From Nocardioides sambongensis (GTDB taxonomy: Bacteria; Actinomycetota; Actinomycetes; Propionibacteriales; Nocardioidaceae), in assembly GCF_006494815.1 (NCBI RefSeq), contig NZ_CP041091.1, forward strand, positions 2,122,501 through 2,186,500: 64,000 bases of DNA, read 5' to 3'. The notes below the pieces were generated by a model, which ran no database searches, had not been told where the DNA came from, and saw only the letters and a list, made by a program, of their open reading frames with translations. Shown piece by piece: positions 1 to 9,394 of this stretch. Position 1 is the stretch's first letter; each line of letters begins with the position of its first letter. The position numbers and the translations under genes were made by a program.

Positions 1-1
1 G

Positions 2-277
2 AACGCCCTCTCCTTCATCATCGGGTACGGCGCCGGCCGGATCAGCCGCCTCCCCGAGCCGGGGCTGCGGGCGATGACGATCGAGATCGGCATGCGCAAC
101 ACCGGCCTCGCGCTGGTCCTGGTCCTCGCCTACTTCGACGGCCTCGGCGGAGCGATCCTCCTGGTCGCCACCTGGGCGGTTTGGGACGTGGTGTTCGGAC
201 TCCTGCTCGCCGGCTGGTGGCGACGGCGCCCGATGCGCAGCGACCAGACCCAGCAACCCACCGGGAACGCCGCGTGA
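2..277 (+). CDS. Bile acid:sodium symporter family protein, C-terminal part (5' end outside window)
   Basis: The open frame enters at base 2 and stops at 275-277, giving about 91 residues of C-terminal sequence. It contains the conserved helix with E-I-G-M-R-N-T-G-L-A, which matches the E-x-G-x-x-N-x-x-L-A signature near the end of SBF/ACR3-type transporters. Two further hydrophobic segments follow, then a short basic, polar tail. Family members are inner-membrane carriers that move organic anions with Na+. The actual substrate cannot be read from this fragment. The frame has no upstream start inside the window, so the gene is simply cut by the window edge. The divergent MarR gene ends 23 bases downstream. 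Confidence 0.75.
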   Translation, partial: NALSFIIGYGAGRISRLPEPGLRAMTIEIGMRNTGLALVLVLAYFDGLGGAILLVATWAVWDVVFGLLLAGWWRRRPMRSDQTQQPTGNAA

Positions 278-300
278 GGAGATCGCCGCGGGACCCCCGC

Positions 301-770
301 TCAGCGGGGTGGACGCCCGTTCCCGCCCGGCACCGCGACGGGAGTCCGCGCCGCGAGCAGCTCGAGGCCCCGCCGCACGCCGGCCGCGGCCTCACCACCG
401 ATGCTGGTGGCGAGGTCGGACTCGAAGCGGTCGTGGAACGCCTGCGCGGTCGCCAACGCCTCGCGCCCGCGGTCGTTCACCACGACCAGCCGCACCCGAC
501 GGTCCTCGGGCGAGTCGGTGCGGTCGACGTACCCGGCCTCGGTCATCAGGTCGACCAGCTTGAGGGTCGCCTGCGGGGTCATGTGCAGGCGGTCCGCCAG
601 TCCCGCAGGCTCAGCGGCTCGGCCGTGAGCAGCCGCAGCACGAACCCGGTACGGGTGGTGAACGACTCGTGACCCTCGGTGCGCAGGTGCTCGCGCAGCT
701 CCTCGGAGAACGTCACCTGCGCCAACGCCAGCAGCACCCCGAAGTCCTGGCGGTCGTCCGTCACCGCCAC
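301..770 (-). CDS. MarR family transcriptional regulator (apparent -1 frameshift)
   Basis: Two overlapping frames encode one winged-helix MarR protein. The N-terminal half (GTG at 770) carries the dimerisation helices and runs into ...SLR. The other frame resumes with the recognition helix and wing (TPQATLKLVDLMTEAG, then DRTDSPEDRRVRLVVV, the typical D-x-R-x-x-x-V-x-L wing). Adding one C to the CCC run at 602-604 gives a continuous 156-residue protein, normal for the family. MarR proteins are dimeric DNA-binding regulators that often answer to phenolic or lipophilic ligands. This one is divergent from the sulfatase at 815 with only 44 bp between them, so it probably controls that gene. The break could be real decay, but the pattern across the window favours a sequencing error. 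Confidence 0.78.
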
Positions 771-814
771 ATCGTACGAGCAGCGACCATCGCGACCTTC
801 GAAGGAGTCACCGC
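771..814. promoter_or_regulatory. Divergent MarR/sulfatase spacer with two short palindromes
   Basis: The 44-bp space between the two divergent starts holds the perfect 8-bp palindrome TCGTACGA (772-779) and the perfect 10-bp palindrome CCTTCGAAGG (796-805). The second overlaps the AGGAG ribosome binding site of the sulfatase. MarR dimers bind short inverted repeats between divergent genes, so these are plausible operator half-sites. I see no clear -10/-35 pair. Confidence 0.3.
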
Positions 815-3138
815 ATGAACCACGCCCGGCCCACGACCAACGGCGCCGTGATCGGCCGGACCCTGGCCGACTCCGTGGCCTGGCATCCCGAACGTCCCCG
901 GCCCGCCGGGCGACCGAACGTGCTGATGGTGCTGCTCGACGACGTCGGGTTCGCCCAACTGGGCTGCTTCGGCTCCGACATCGCCACCCCCAACATGGAC
1001 CGCCTGGCCGGCGCCGGTGTGCGGTTCAACCGGTTCCACGTCACCGCGATCTGCTCGCCCAGTCGCGCCGCGATGCTGACCGGCCGCAACCACCATGCGG
1101 TCGGGATGGGGATGCTGACCGACCTGCCGACCGGGTTCCCCGGCTACACGGCCCGGATCCCGCGTTCGGCGGCCTCCGTCGCGCGCGTCCTCCGCGACGA
1201 GGGCTGGAACACCATGGCGGTCGGGAAGTGGCACCTGACCCCGCGCGACGACCGCTCGGCGGCCGGTCCGTTCGACACCTGGCCGCTGGGGATGGGCTTC
1301 GAGCGCTACTACGGTTTCATCCACGGCGACGCCAACCAGTGGACCCCCACCCTCTACCGGGACAACTCCCCCGTCGAGCCGCCGGCGACCCCCGAGCAGG
1401 GCTACCACCTCACCGAGGACCTGACCGACCAGGCGATCACGATGCTGCGCGACCAGCACAACGCGACGCCGGAGAAGCCGTTCCTGATGTACTTCGCGCC
1501 GGGGACCGCGCACGCCCCGCACCACGTGCCCGCGGCCTGGGCCGACCGCTACGCGGGACGGTACGACGACGGCTGGGAGGCCTGGCGCGAGCGGGTGTTC
1601 GCCCGTCAGCAGGAGATCGGCGTCGTCCCCGCCGGCACCACCCTCAGCGAGCGTCCCGCGTGGATCCCGGACTGGTCCACGCTCACCGACGAGGAGCAGC
1701 GCCTCTTCGCCCGGTTCCAGGAGGTCTTCGCCGGGTTCCTCACCCACTTCGACCACCATCTCGGCCGGCTCCTCGACGAGCTGGAGGAGCTCGGCGTGCT
1801 GGACGACACGCTGGTCGTCCTCACCTCCGACAACGGCGCCAGCGCCGAGGGCGGTCCGGTCGGCTCGATCAACGAGCACCGGTTCGGCTTCGGCGTGCCG
1901 GACAGCCTCGAGGACAACCTCGCCGGGATCGACGAGATCGGCGGGTACCGCTCCTACAACCACTACCCGTGGGGCTGGGCCTGGGCGGGCAACACCCCGT
2001 TCCAGCTGTGGAAGCGCTACACCTGGTTGGGCGGCACCCGCACGCCGTTCATCCTCAAGCCGGCGCGCAACGCGGTGACCGGGACGCTGCCGACCGACCC
2101 CGGCACCGTCCGCGACCAGGTCTGCCACATCATCGACGTCTTCCCCACCATCCTGGACGCCTGCGGGGTCACCGTGCCCGACACGGTCGACGGCGTCGAG
2201 CAGCAGCGCGTCGACGGGAGGAGCATGGCCGCGGCCGTCGCCGACGCCGACGCCCCCGACGTCCGCCACACCCAGTACTTCGAGATGCTCGGCTCCCGCT
2301 CGATCATCCACGACGGCTGGAAGGCCACCACGGACCACATCTCCGGCGGGGTCATCGCCGAGGCCGCCCTGCCCGGCAGCCGCGACCTCGACGCCGACCG
2401 GTGGAGCCTGTTCCGACTGTCCGACGACTTCGCCGAGGCCCACGACGTGGCCGACCAGCACCCCGACGTGGTCCGCGAGCTCGAAGCGGTCTGGTGGGCC
2501 GAGGCCGAGCGCAACCAGGTGCTCCCGCTGCAGGACTCACTGCACGGACGCCTGGCCGCGATGGAGATGCCGCTGTGGCCGCAGCCGGCCACGGTGATCA
2601 TCCATCCCGGCGGCAACCCGGTCGTCGACGAGGCGGTCCCCTCGCTCGGTGGCGGCGCACTGGTCGAGGCGGACGTCGACGTGCCCGTCGAGGGGGCCGA
2701 GGGCGTGCTCGCCGTGATCGGCGACTGGAGCAGCGGGTGGGCGCTGGTCGCCCTCGACGGTTGCGCCGCGCTGCTGCTCAACAACACGAGCACTCCCTTC
2801 CAGGTGCGCAGCGACGTCCCCATCCCCCGGGCCGGCACCGGATCGGGTTCCGCTACCTGCCGCAGCAGACGACGGGCGTGCTGCTCCTCGACGGCGAGCC
2901 CGTCGGGACCGCACCGCTGCCCGACGGCATGGGCGCCAGCGGCATCCAGATCGGCGGCGGCGGCCTGCGCATCGGCCACGACACCGGCTTCCCGGTGAGC
3001 GAGGACTACGCACCGCCGTACCGCTGGACCGGGACGATCCACACGGTGACCTTCCACCAGCGCCCCGAGCCGCTCGACGCCGCCACCGCCGACGCCCGCA
3101 TGGCCGAGCAACTGGCGGCGCTCCTGCGCACCGAGTAG
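815..3138 (+). CDS. Arylsulfatase, type I formylglycine-dependent (apparent -1 frameshift near C-terminus)
   Basis: Hydrolyses sulfate esters. The N-terminal catalytic domain has the metal-binding LLDDVGF segment (about residues 40-46) and the sulfatase signature C-S-P-S-R at residues 80-84, whose cysteine is converted to formylglycine in active enzymes, followed by AAMLTGR. Further conserved parts are GKWHL and the SDNGAS segment. The reading frame shifts at the CCCCC run at 2824-2828. Adding one C joins it to the frame ending at 3138, giving about 774 residues and restoring a C-terminal beta-rich domain (GFRYLPQQT onward). That size fits the long actinobacterial arylsulfatases. The ATG at 815 has AAGGAG upstream. 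No signal peptide is evident, so it is probably cytoplasmic. The substrate is unknown. The adjacent divergent MarR is the likely regulator. No formylglycine-generating enzyme gene is visible in the window. Confidence 0.88.
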
Positions 3139-3155
3139 GGACTCCCTGGCTCCTC

Positions 3156-3198
3156 GTCCTCCGGCCTGATCGGCCTCCGGTCGATCAGGCCGGAGGAC
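3156..3198. terminator. Strong bidirectional hairpin between convergent genes
   Basis: A perfect 17-bp stem (3156-3172 with 3182-3198) encloses a 9-nt loop. It starts 18 bases after the sulfatase stop and covers the last codons of the convergent TRIC gene. There is no T-run on either side, so it may act as a GC-rich actinobacterial terminator or as an RNA-end stabiliser. Confidence 0.55.
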
Positions 3199-3799
3199 CG
3201 GGCCGCGGCACCGGTGCGGACCATCCGCGGCCGAGCGCCAGCAGCCGCCACCCCGACGCCACCAGGACCGCCGGGGCGAGCACCGCGACCGGCTCGAGCC
3301 CGGCCTCCACCCCGGTCGCCGCGATCGCGGCACCGGCGAGGGCCGGGATCGCATACATCTCTCCGTGCCGCAGGATCACCGGCACCCGCCCGGCGAGGAC
3401 GTCGCGGATCACGCCGCCGCCGACCGCGGTGAGCATGCCCAGTGCGGCGGCCGGCGCCGGCCCGAGCCCGTACTCGTGGGCCTTGAAGGCGCCGGCGACG
3501 CAGAACATCCCGAGGCCGAGCGCGTCGAACACGTTGACCACGCGCTCCACCCGGCCGACCGCCGGGTGGAACCAGAAGGTCACCAGGCCGGCAGCGGTCG
3601 GCACGGCCAGGTAACGCCAGTCCACCAGCGCCGGCGGCGGGACGTCCCCGATCAGCACGTCCCGGATCACACCGCCGCCCACGCCGGTGGCGATCGCCAG
3701 CACCAGCACCCCGATGATGTCCAGGTGGTTGCGGACCGCCACCAGACCGCCGGCGACCGCGAAGACGAAGATGCCGACCAGATCCAGCGCCAGCAGCAT
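3185..3799 (-). CDS. TRIC/UPF0126 family cation channel-like membrane protein
   Basis: A 204-residue protein made almost entirely of hydrophobic helices. It has the internal duplication typical of UPF0126/YadS proteins: the motif GVGGGVIRDVLIG near residue 40 is repeated as AVGGGVIRDVLAG near residue 125. Bacterial TRIC-type proteins form trimeric potassium-permeable channels. The length matches the family (about 205). ATG at 3799 is chosen because TRIC-type proteins start directly with the first membrane helix. The start lies 5 bases after the UPF0182 stop on the same strand, so the two genes are likely co-transcribed. What it transports here is inferred from the family only. Confidence 0.85.
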   Translation of the reverse strand: MLLALDLVGIFVFAVAGGLVAVRNHLDIIGVLVLAIATGVGGGVIRDVLIGDVPPPALVDWRYLAVPTAAGLVTFWFHPAVGRVERVVNVFDALGLGMFCVAGAFKAHEYGLGPAPAAALGMLTAVGGGVIRDVLAGRVPVILRHGEMYAIPALAGAAIAATGVEAGLEPVAVLAPAVLVASGWRLLALGRGWSAPVPRPGPPA

Positions 3800-3804
3800 C
3801 GTGG

Positions 3805-6801
3805 CTACTCCTCGCCCTCGGCCGGCTCCGTCGACTCCTCCTGCTTGCCGGCGAGCTCGGCCGCCTGCTGGACCTTGTCCTGCGCGATCTCGACCTGGCG
3901 CGCCCACTCGACGGTGTCACCGTCGGCCTGGGCCTGCTCGGCCGCGTCGAAGGCATCGTTGGCCTCCGCCAGCAGCTGGTCGATCTGCTCCTCGACGGTC
4001 TGGTTGCCGCCCTGGCCGCCGTCGCCCTGGCCACCACCCTGGTCGCCGTCGCCCTGGTCGCCGTCACCCTGGCCGCCGCCCTGGTCGCCGTCACCCGAGC
4101 CGGGGTCGGGGTCGGGGCTCGACCCGTCGCCGTCACCGAGAGCGGCGTCCATCGCGAGCGAGAGGTTGCGGCCGATGCCGACCTGCTCGCCGTAGGAGAC
4201 GATCACGAACTGCAGGATGCGGAAGCTGGACGTCGTGCCGCCCGACCGGACCGCGTAGACCGGCTGCAGGTACATCAGCCCGTCGTCGACCGGGACGGTC
4301 AGCACGTTGCCGTAGACGGGCGGGTTGGAGCTCTGCTCGTAGGGCCGCAACGCCGCGCGCACATCGTCGTTGTTGCTCATCTCGTTGGCGATCAGTCCGG
4401 GGCCGTTGACGCCGGTGGTCGTCATCTCCAGCAGCTTCAGCTGGCCGAAGTCCGATGAGTTCGCATCGGAGTTCGCCGACACGAACGACGCCAGGTTGCC
4501 CTTGCCTCGAGGCACGAAGACCGAGGTCAGAGACCACTCCTCGCCGTCGCCGACATCGGTGAACATCCGGTACGGCGGCTGGAAGCTGGTGGTCGCGTTC
4601 GGGTCCTGGGGGACCTCCCACCGGTCACTGCCCTGGTAGAACTCCCCGGCGCCGGTGACGTGGTAGCTGGCCAACTGGTAGCGCTGCACCTTGAAGAGGT
4701 CCTCGGGGTAGCGCAGGTGGTCGCGCAGCTCCTCGCTGATCTCCGACTTCGGCTGCACCGTGTCGGGGAAGACCTTCATCCAGGTCTGCAGGATCGGGTC
4801 CTCCTCGTCCCACTCGTACAGCGTCACCGTGCCGTCGTAGGCGTCGACGGTGGCCTTGACCGCCGAGCGCATGTAGTTGATCTCGTCGGTGGGGATGGTC
4901 TGCAGACCGGTGTCCTCCTGCAGCGAGTCCTCGATCATCGACTCGAAGGACTCGCGCTGGGAGTTCGGGTAACGGTCGGTGGTGGTGTAGCCGTCGACGA
5001 TCCACTGGATCTTGCCGTCGACCACCGCCGGGTAGGGATCGCTGTCCACGGTGAGCCACGGCGCGACCTTCTCCACCCGGGTGACCGGATCGCGGTCGTA
5101 GAGCAGTCGCGAGTTGCCGTTGACGCGGCCCGAGAGCAGGAAGTTCGGCTCGCCGAACTTGATCGCGTACATCAGCTGACTGAAGGTCGACCCGACATCG
5201 ACGCCGCTCTCGCCGTCGTACGTGGTCCGGGTGTCGCCCTCGTCGGTGTCGGTGTCGGCCAGGCCGAGCTCGACGTCGTCGGCGCCCTCGCTCGACTTCC
5301 CGACGATCGAGTACGACGGCGAGCTCTCGCCGAAGTAGATCCGCTCCTCGAACTCGCCCAACGCGTTCTCGCTGACGATCGCGTCGTCGGTGGTGTCGCT
5401 GGAGATGCCCTCGGCCCACACCATCCGGCCGTCGCCCTCCTCGGCCGAGACCTGGTTGGCGTAGGCGGCGATGACGCCCTCACCGTGGGTGTAGACAGTG
5501 TGCAGGTTCGACCAGTTCTGGTCGCTGGGGTTCAGCCCTGACTGGTCCATCTCGCGGGCGCCGAGCACCAGCGGCTGGTCCTCGCCGTCGATGGTGTAGC
5601 GGTCGACGTCGAGGACGCTGCCCACCGAGTAGTAGACCCGCGGCTGCTGCAGCTGCTCGAAGGTGTCGCGGACCTGCTTGGAGTCCACCACCGGCGTCTT
5701 GTCCAGCTGTGGCAGCACCTCCTCGGCCGAGGCACCGTCCGGCGGTGCGCCCGAGTAGGACTCGATCTCCACGTCACTGACGTCGTAGGCGTCGCGGGTG
5801 GCGTCGATGTTGGCCTGGATGTAGGAGGCCTCCTTGTCCGCCTCCGACGGCTTGACCTGGAAGCTCTGCACGATCGCGGGCCAGATCATCCCGAGCAGGA
5901 TCGAGGAGAGCGCCAGCAGGGCCAGCCCCACCGAGGGCAGTTGCCAGCTGCGCCGCCAGATGTTGAGGAAGAACAGGATCGCGCAGATCAGGGCGACGCC
6001 GAGCAGGATGTTGCGCGCCGGGAGCACCGCGTTCTCGGCGGTGTAGTTCATCCCGGTGAACAGCGAGTGGTCGTCGGTGACCAGGTCGTAGCGGTCCAGG
6101 TAGTAGTCGGCCGCCTTCGCCAGCACGAAGGTGCCGAGGATGACCGAGATCTGGACCTGGGCGGCCCCCGAGAGCCGGTCGTTGCGCACCTGGAGTCGGA
6201 TGCCGCCGTAGAGGTAGTGGACCAGCACGGTGGCGATCAGCGCGACGATCGCCACCGCCATCACGAAGTCGACGACGAAGTGCCACCAGGGCAGCTGGAA
6301 GATGTAGAAGCCGATGTCCCGGCCGAAGTAGGGGTCGTCCGTGCCGAACGGCTCGGCGTTGCGCCACATCAGGTAGGTGCGCCACTGGCCGAGCGCGGAG
6401 GTGCCGGCGAAGAGCCCGACCACGATCGAGACGCCGGCCAGGAGCCACCCGCGGACCGGGGTGACCGCGTCCCGGTAGCGCTCGACGCTCGCGTCGCCGC
6501 CGGCGATCCGGAACATCGGCCGGAACCTGTAGGCGACGTACATCGCCACCGCCACCGCGGCGCCCATCAGCGCACCGAAGACCAGGAAGAGACCGACCCG
6601 GGTCCACAGCAGCGTGGAGAACACCTGGCCGTAGCCGACGTCGCGGTACCACATCCGGTCGGTGTAGACCGAGGCGAAGGCGGTCAGCAGGAAGAACCCG
6701 ACGATCAGGACGGCGACGGTGATCACCAGCGCCCGGCCGCGGCCTCCGCCGCTGCGGGCCGGCGTCGGCTGGTCCGGCTCCTCGTCGAACAGCTCACTCA
6801 T
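3805..6801 (-). CDS. UPF0182 family large membrane protein (COG1615)
   Basis: A 998-residue protein of the actinobacterial/cyanobacterial UPF0182 family (M. tuberculosis Rv3193c type). The first helix is at about residues 26-48, with several more in the first 320 residues. A large predicted extracytoplasmic domain follows to about residue 900, with family landmarks such as FGEPNFLLSGRVN and YVYTHGEG-like segments. The C-terminal 90 residues are low complexity: an acidic Gly/Asp/Gln repeat (GDGDQGG units) and then a charged helix. The molecular function of the family is not known. The start overlaps the stop of the PPA1309-type gene by 4 bp (ATGA), so they are translationally coupled. Confidence 0.93.
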   Translation of the reverse strand: MSELFDEEPDQPTPARSGGGRGRALVITVAVLIVGFFLLTAFASVYTDRMWYRDVGYGQVFSTLLWTRVGLFLVFGALMGAAVAVAMYVAYRFRPMFRIAGGDASVERYRDAVTPVRGWLLAGVSIVVGLFAGTSALGQWRTYLMWRNAEPFGTDDPYFGRDIGFYIFQLPWWHFVVDFVMAVAIVALIATVLVHYLYGGIRLQVRNDRLSGAAQVQISVILGTFVLAKAADYYLDRYDLVTDDHSLFTGMNYTAENAVLPARNILLGVALICAILFFLNIWRRSWQLPSVGLALLALSSILLGMIWPAIVQSFQVKPSEADKEASYIQANIDATRDAYDVSDVEIESYSGAPPDGASAEEVLPQLDKTPVVDSKQVRDTFEQLQQPRVYYSVGSVLDVDRYTIDGEDQPLVLGAREMDQSGLNPSDQNWSNLHTVYTHGEGVIAAYANQVSAEEGDGRMVWAEGISSDTTDDAIVSENALGEFEERIYFGESSPSYSIVGKSSEGADDVELGLADTDTDEGDTRTTYDGESGVDVGSTFSQLMYAIKFGEPNFLLSGRVNGNSRLLYDRDPVTRVEKVAPWLTVDSDPYPAVVDGKIQWIVDGYTTTDRYPNSQRESFESMIEDSLQEDTGLQTIPTDEINYMRSAVKATVDAYDGTVTLYEWDEEDPILQTWMKVFPDTVQPKSEISEELRDHLRYPEDLFKVQRYQLASYHVTGAGEFYQGSDRWEVPQDPNATTSFQPPYRMFTDVGDGEEWSLTSVFVPRGKGNLASFVSANSDANSSDFGQLKLLEMTTTGVNGPGLIANEMSNNDDVRAALRPYEQSSNPPVYGNVLTVPVDDGLMYLQPVYAVRSGGTTSSFRILQFVIVSYGEQVGIGRNLSLAMDAALGDGDGSSPDPDPGSGDGDQGGGQGDGDQGDGDQGGGQGDGGQGGNQTVEEQIDQLLAEANDAFDAAEQAQADGDTVEWARQVEIAQDKVQQAAELAGKQEESTEPAEGEE

Positions 6802-7391
6802 CGGGGTGCTCCTTCACTGGGCGCGCCGCCCTCGTCGTCGGGTGCGGCGGTCTCGTCCTCGGCCATCGTGGCTCGCAGCAGGGCCAGCAGGTTGGGCACC
6901 AGGTCGGCCCCACCCATCACCGAGGAGTCCTCGTCGTGGGCCCGCAGGCGCAGCGCGCAGTACGTCGCACCGTGCCGGGTCACCCCTGCCACGATCCGCA
7001 CCTCCTGGGCGTCCGGGTGCTCGCGGGCGAACTCGACCGCGGCGGTGGGGTCGTCGGGGACCTGGCCGTCGGCCGCCGGCGGCAGCACCAGCCGCTCCAC
7101 GACGGCGGCGCACCCGGCCACCCCCTCGGGCCAGCCGATCTCCTCCAGCACCGCCTCCAGGCTCTGCGCCGGCGGCAGCTCCTCCTGCTCGACGGGGGTC
7201 AGCGACCCCCGCTCGCTGGGCGCGTCGAGCCCGAGCTGGGCGGCGAGCTCCGGCTCCTGCGCGACCAGGGCGCCGGTGTCGACCAGGGCATAGAGGCGGG
7301 CGGGCTGGTCCCAGCCCATCCCGGCGTGGTGCGTCTCGATCTCGTGCACCGCGGTCGCCAGTGCCGGGTCGACGTCGAGCTCGTAGTCCAT
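6798..7391 (-). CDS. PPA1309 family protein
   Basis: A 197-residue soluble acidic protein beginning MDYELDVDPALATAVHEIE. It matches the conserved actinobacterial family named after Propionibacterium PPA1309, which normally sits beside the UPF0182 and PDZ-Lon genes as here. Hallmarks are VEQEELP, the IGWPEGVAGC segment and ATYCALRLRAHD. The ATG at 7391 is chosen over longer in-frame extensions because it begins the conserved region and leaves a normal gap to the next gene. No catalytic motif can be seen and the function is unknown. Confidence 0.87.
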   Translation of the reverse strand: MDYELDVDPALATAVHEIETHHAGMGWDQPARLYALVDTGALVAQEPELAAQLGLDAPSERGSLTPVEQEELPPAQSLEAVLEEIGWPEGVAGCAAVVERLVLPPAADGQVPDDPTAAVEFAREHPDAQEVRIVAGVTRHGATYCALRLRAHDEDSSVMGGADLVPNLLALLRATMAEDETAAPDDEGGAPSEGAPR

Positions 7392-7423
7392 GGGGTGTCC
7401 TCCAGGGCGCGTGGGGTCGTCGG

Positions 7424-8461
7424 TCAGCAGGCCGGCAGCACGGCGTCGGGGTCGTCGGCCCACGCCTCGATCGCCAGGCGCGCGTCGTGCATCGTGTCGG
7501 CCTTCACCAGGCGAAGGTCGGGGTCGAGATCGGCGACGTCGGCACAGTTGTCCGGTGGCACCATGAACAGCTCGGCGCCCGCGTCCTCGGCGCCCGCGAT
7601 CTTCTGCGCGATGCCACCGATCGGTTGGACCGAGCCGTCCGCGGCGAGCTCGCCGGTGCCGGCGATGGTCGCGCCGTCGGTCAGCGAGCCCGGGGTCAGC
7701 GTGTCGTAGATCGCCAGCGAGAACATCAGGCCCGCGCTGGGGCCACCGACCGTGGGGTCGACCTCGATGTCGATGTCGAAGGGGAACTCGTAGCCCACGC
7801 CGAGCGTCACGCCGATCCGCGGGGTGCCGTCGACGACGTCCGGGGTCACCTCGACGGTGAACTCCTCGCCGTCGCGACGCATCAGCAGGGTGACCGGCGA
7901 CCCGTCGTCGTGGGTGCGGATCTGCTTCACGACCTGCTCGCTGCCGGTCACCTTCTCGCCGTCCACCTCGACGAAGACGTCACGGACCAGCAGCTTGCCG
8001 TCCGCCGGGCCGCCCTCGCTCACCGCGGCCACCTGCAGCCGGGGCTCGACCTTCTCGCCGATCTCCTCCAGCGCCACCGCCTTGGCCACGTCCTGGGAGG
8101 TGGTCATCTGCGCGGCGCCCTCCTCCTTCTCCTGCTCGGCGGTCTGGTCCGGCGGGTGCGCGACGTCGAACGGCACCACCGCCTCGTCGGGGTCGACCCA
8201 CGCGGAGAGCGCCTCGGCGAGCGAGAGCTTGCGGTCCCGGGAGGAGGAGAGGACGGTGGTGAACCGGATCTGGCCGTCGTCGTAGTAGGCCTTGTGGCCG
8301 TCGACCTGGATGATCTCGGCATCGTCGGCATCGGTGCCCAGCACGTCGAAGGTGGGGCCGGGGCTGTACTTGGAGTAGGGCAGCGGCGCCGCCAGCGCGA
8401 CCGCGCCGAGGATGATCACCAGCGGCCCGGCGATCAACGCGGCGATGAGGCGCTGGTTCAT
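7424..8461 (-). CDS. Membrane-anchored PDZ-Lon-type serine protease (YlbL family)
   Basis: A 345-residue protein with an N-terminal membrane anchor (about residues 5-26), a PDZ domain (about 140-205) and a C-terminal Lon-like proteolytic domain. The serine of the Ser-Lys dyad is in GGPSAG (Ser242) and the lysine in IAQKIAG (Lys287), both intact. YlbL/Rv3194c-type proteins are predicted to cleave extracytoplasmic or membrane-bound substrates, with PDZ for substrate selection. It lies directly upstream of the PPA1309 and UPF0182 genes on the same strand. The start at 8461 puts the anchor at the very N-terminus. Confidence 0.9.
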   Translation of the reverse strand: MNQRLIAALIAGPLVIILGAVALAAPLPYSKYSPGPTFDVLGTDADDAEIIQVDGHKAYYDDGQIRFTTVLSSSRDRKLSLAEALSAWVDPDEAVVPFDVAHPPDQTAEQEKEEGAAQMTTSQDVAKAVALEEIGEKVEPRLQVAAVSEGGPADGKLLVRDVFVEVDGEKVTGSEQVVKQIRTHDDGSPVTLLMRRDGEEFTVEVTPDVVDGTPRIGVTLGVGYEFPFDIDIEVDPTVGGPSAGLMFSLAIYDTLTPGSLTDGATIAGTGELAADGSVQPIGGIAQKIAGAEDAGAELFMVPPDNCADVADLDPDLRLVKADTMHDARLAIEAWADDPDAVLPAC

Positions 8462-8533
8462 GCGGCTACTTTCTCATCCGCACCAAGGAGAGCCGTACAC
8501 AGGTCGCGACGCACCATCGCCGCCCCGGCACGT

Positions 8534-8863
8534 TCAGGAGGCTCGGCGTCCGCGGTCGCCGCGCTCCTCCCCGGTGCCGTCGGGCCGTGCCGCGTCCTGC
8601 TCCGCCTCACCGGGGATCACCACCGGGCGGGGACGCGGAGCGCGCAGCGCCACGCCGTGGCTCACCTCCGGCCCGCGGCGCGGCACGGCGTACCCGCGGC
8701 CGCGGCGGTCGGCCCGCTCGAGTGCCGCACCGAGACGTCGCGCCGCCGCGTCGCGGTCGGCCGGGCGGCGCTCGTCGCGTCGCTCCCGACCCCACCAGGC
8801 CACCCACAGCATGGTCACCACGGTGACGATGCCGGCGGGCGCCAGCCAGAGCAGGATCTCCAC
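8534..8863 (-). CDS. Small membrane protein of unknown function
   Basis: Encodes 109 residues. A single hydrophobic helix at residues 2-22 (LLWLAPAGIVTVVTMLWVAWW) is followed by a highly charged Arg-rich cytoplasmic tail. I do not recognise the family. Its place between the MoaE and YlbL genes on the same strand, with 35-70 bp gaps, suggests co-transcription. The hydrophobic N-terminus and clean start support it as a real gene. The tail is low complexity and gives no functional clue. Confidence 0.6.
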   Translation of the reverse strand: MEILLWLAPAGIVTVVTMLWVAWWGRERRDERRPADRDAAARRLGAALERADRRGRGYAVPRRGPEVSHGVALRAPRPRPVVIPGEAEQDAARPDGTGEERGDRGRRAS

Positions 8864-8897
8864 TCCACGACGATAGATCCGGCACCGCCCGATCCGG

Positions 8898-9326
8898 TCA
8901 CGGCGCGCCGACCCACTCCTCGGAGCCGTCGTCGAAGAGCTGGTGCTTCCAGATCGGGACCTCGGCCTTGAGGGTGTCGATCAGCGCCCGGCTCGCGTCG
9001 AAGGAGGAGCCGCGGTGGGCGGCGGTGGTGGCGACGACGACGGCCAGGTCCCCGACCGCCAGGTCGCCGACCCGGTGCACGGCGGCCAGGGCGGTGACGT
9101 CGTACTGCTCGGCGATGCGGTCGCAGACGTCGCGCAGCCGCTCCACGGCGCTCGGATGGGCGGAGTAGCCGAGCCCCTGCACCCCCTTGCCCCCGTCGTG
9201 GTCGCGGACCCGTCCGACGAAGAGCACCAGGCCTCCGGCGCCGGGGTCGTCGAGAGCGTCGAGCACCGCGGCCACCGACAGCGGCGCGTCGCTGATCGCG
9301 GCGAGGCGCACAGCGGGATGGGTCAT
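8898..9326 (-). CDS. moaE: Molybdopterin synthase catalytic subunit MoaE
   Basis: A 142-residue MoaE protein. With MoaD it inserts sulfur into cyclic pyranopterin monophosphate to make molybdopterin. Diagnostic segments are FVGRVRDHDGG near the N-terminus, the YSAHPSA region, RVGDLAVGD, ASRALIDTLK and the C-terminal KAEVPIWKHQLFDDGSEEWVG containing the catalytic lysines. The length is typical. No moaD or other molybdenum cofactor gene is adjacent, although the sulfur-transfer protein MoeZ is encoded at 33.5-34.75 kb. Confidence 0.93.
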   Translation of the reverse strand: MTHPAVRLAAISDAPLSVAAVLDALDDPGAGGLVLFVGRVRDHDGGKGVQGLGYSAHPSAVERLRDVCDRIAEQYDVTALAAVHRVGDLAVGDLAVVVATTAAHRGSSFDASRALIDTLKAEVPIWKHQLFDDGSEEWVGAP

Positions 9327-9394
9327 GGCGTCCAGCCTAGGGCGTGGCCGGCACCGGTCGCGCCCGGTTGGCGATGGCGCGTAAATTCGACCTC

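Noticed and set aside
761-2461. Minus-strand frame of 566 codons inside the sulfatase
   Set aside because: Antisense shadow with Val/Gly/Arg-rich sequence; the sulfatase on the other strand has clear catalytic motifs.
2824-2828. Programmed ribosomal frameshifting as an explanation of the broken genes
   Set aside because: Thirteen breaks in unrelated genes with no slippery-site consensus and no conserved downstream structure argue against it.
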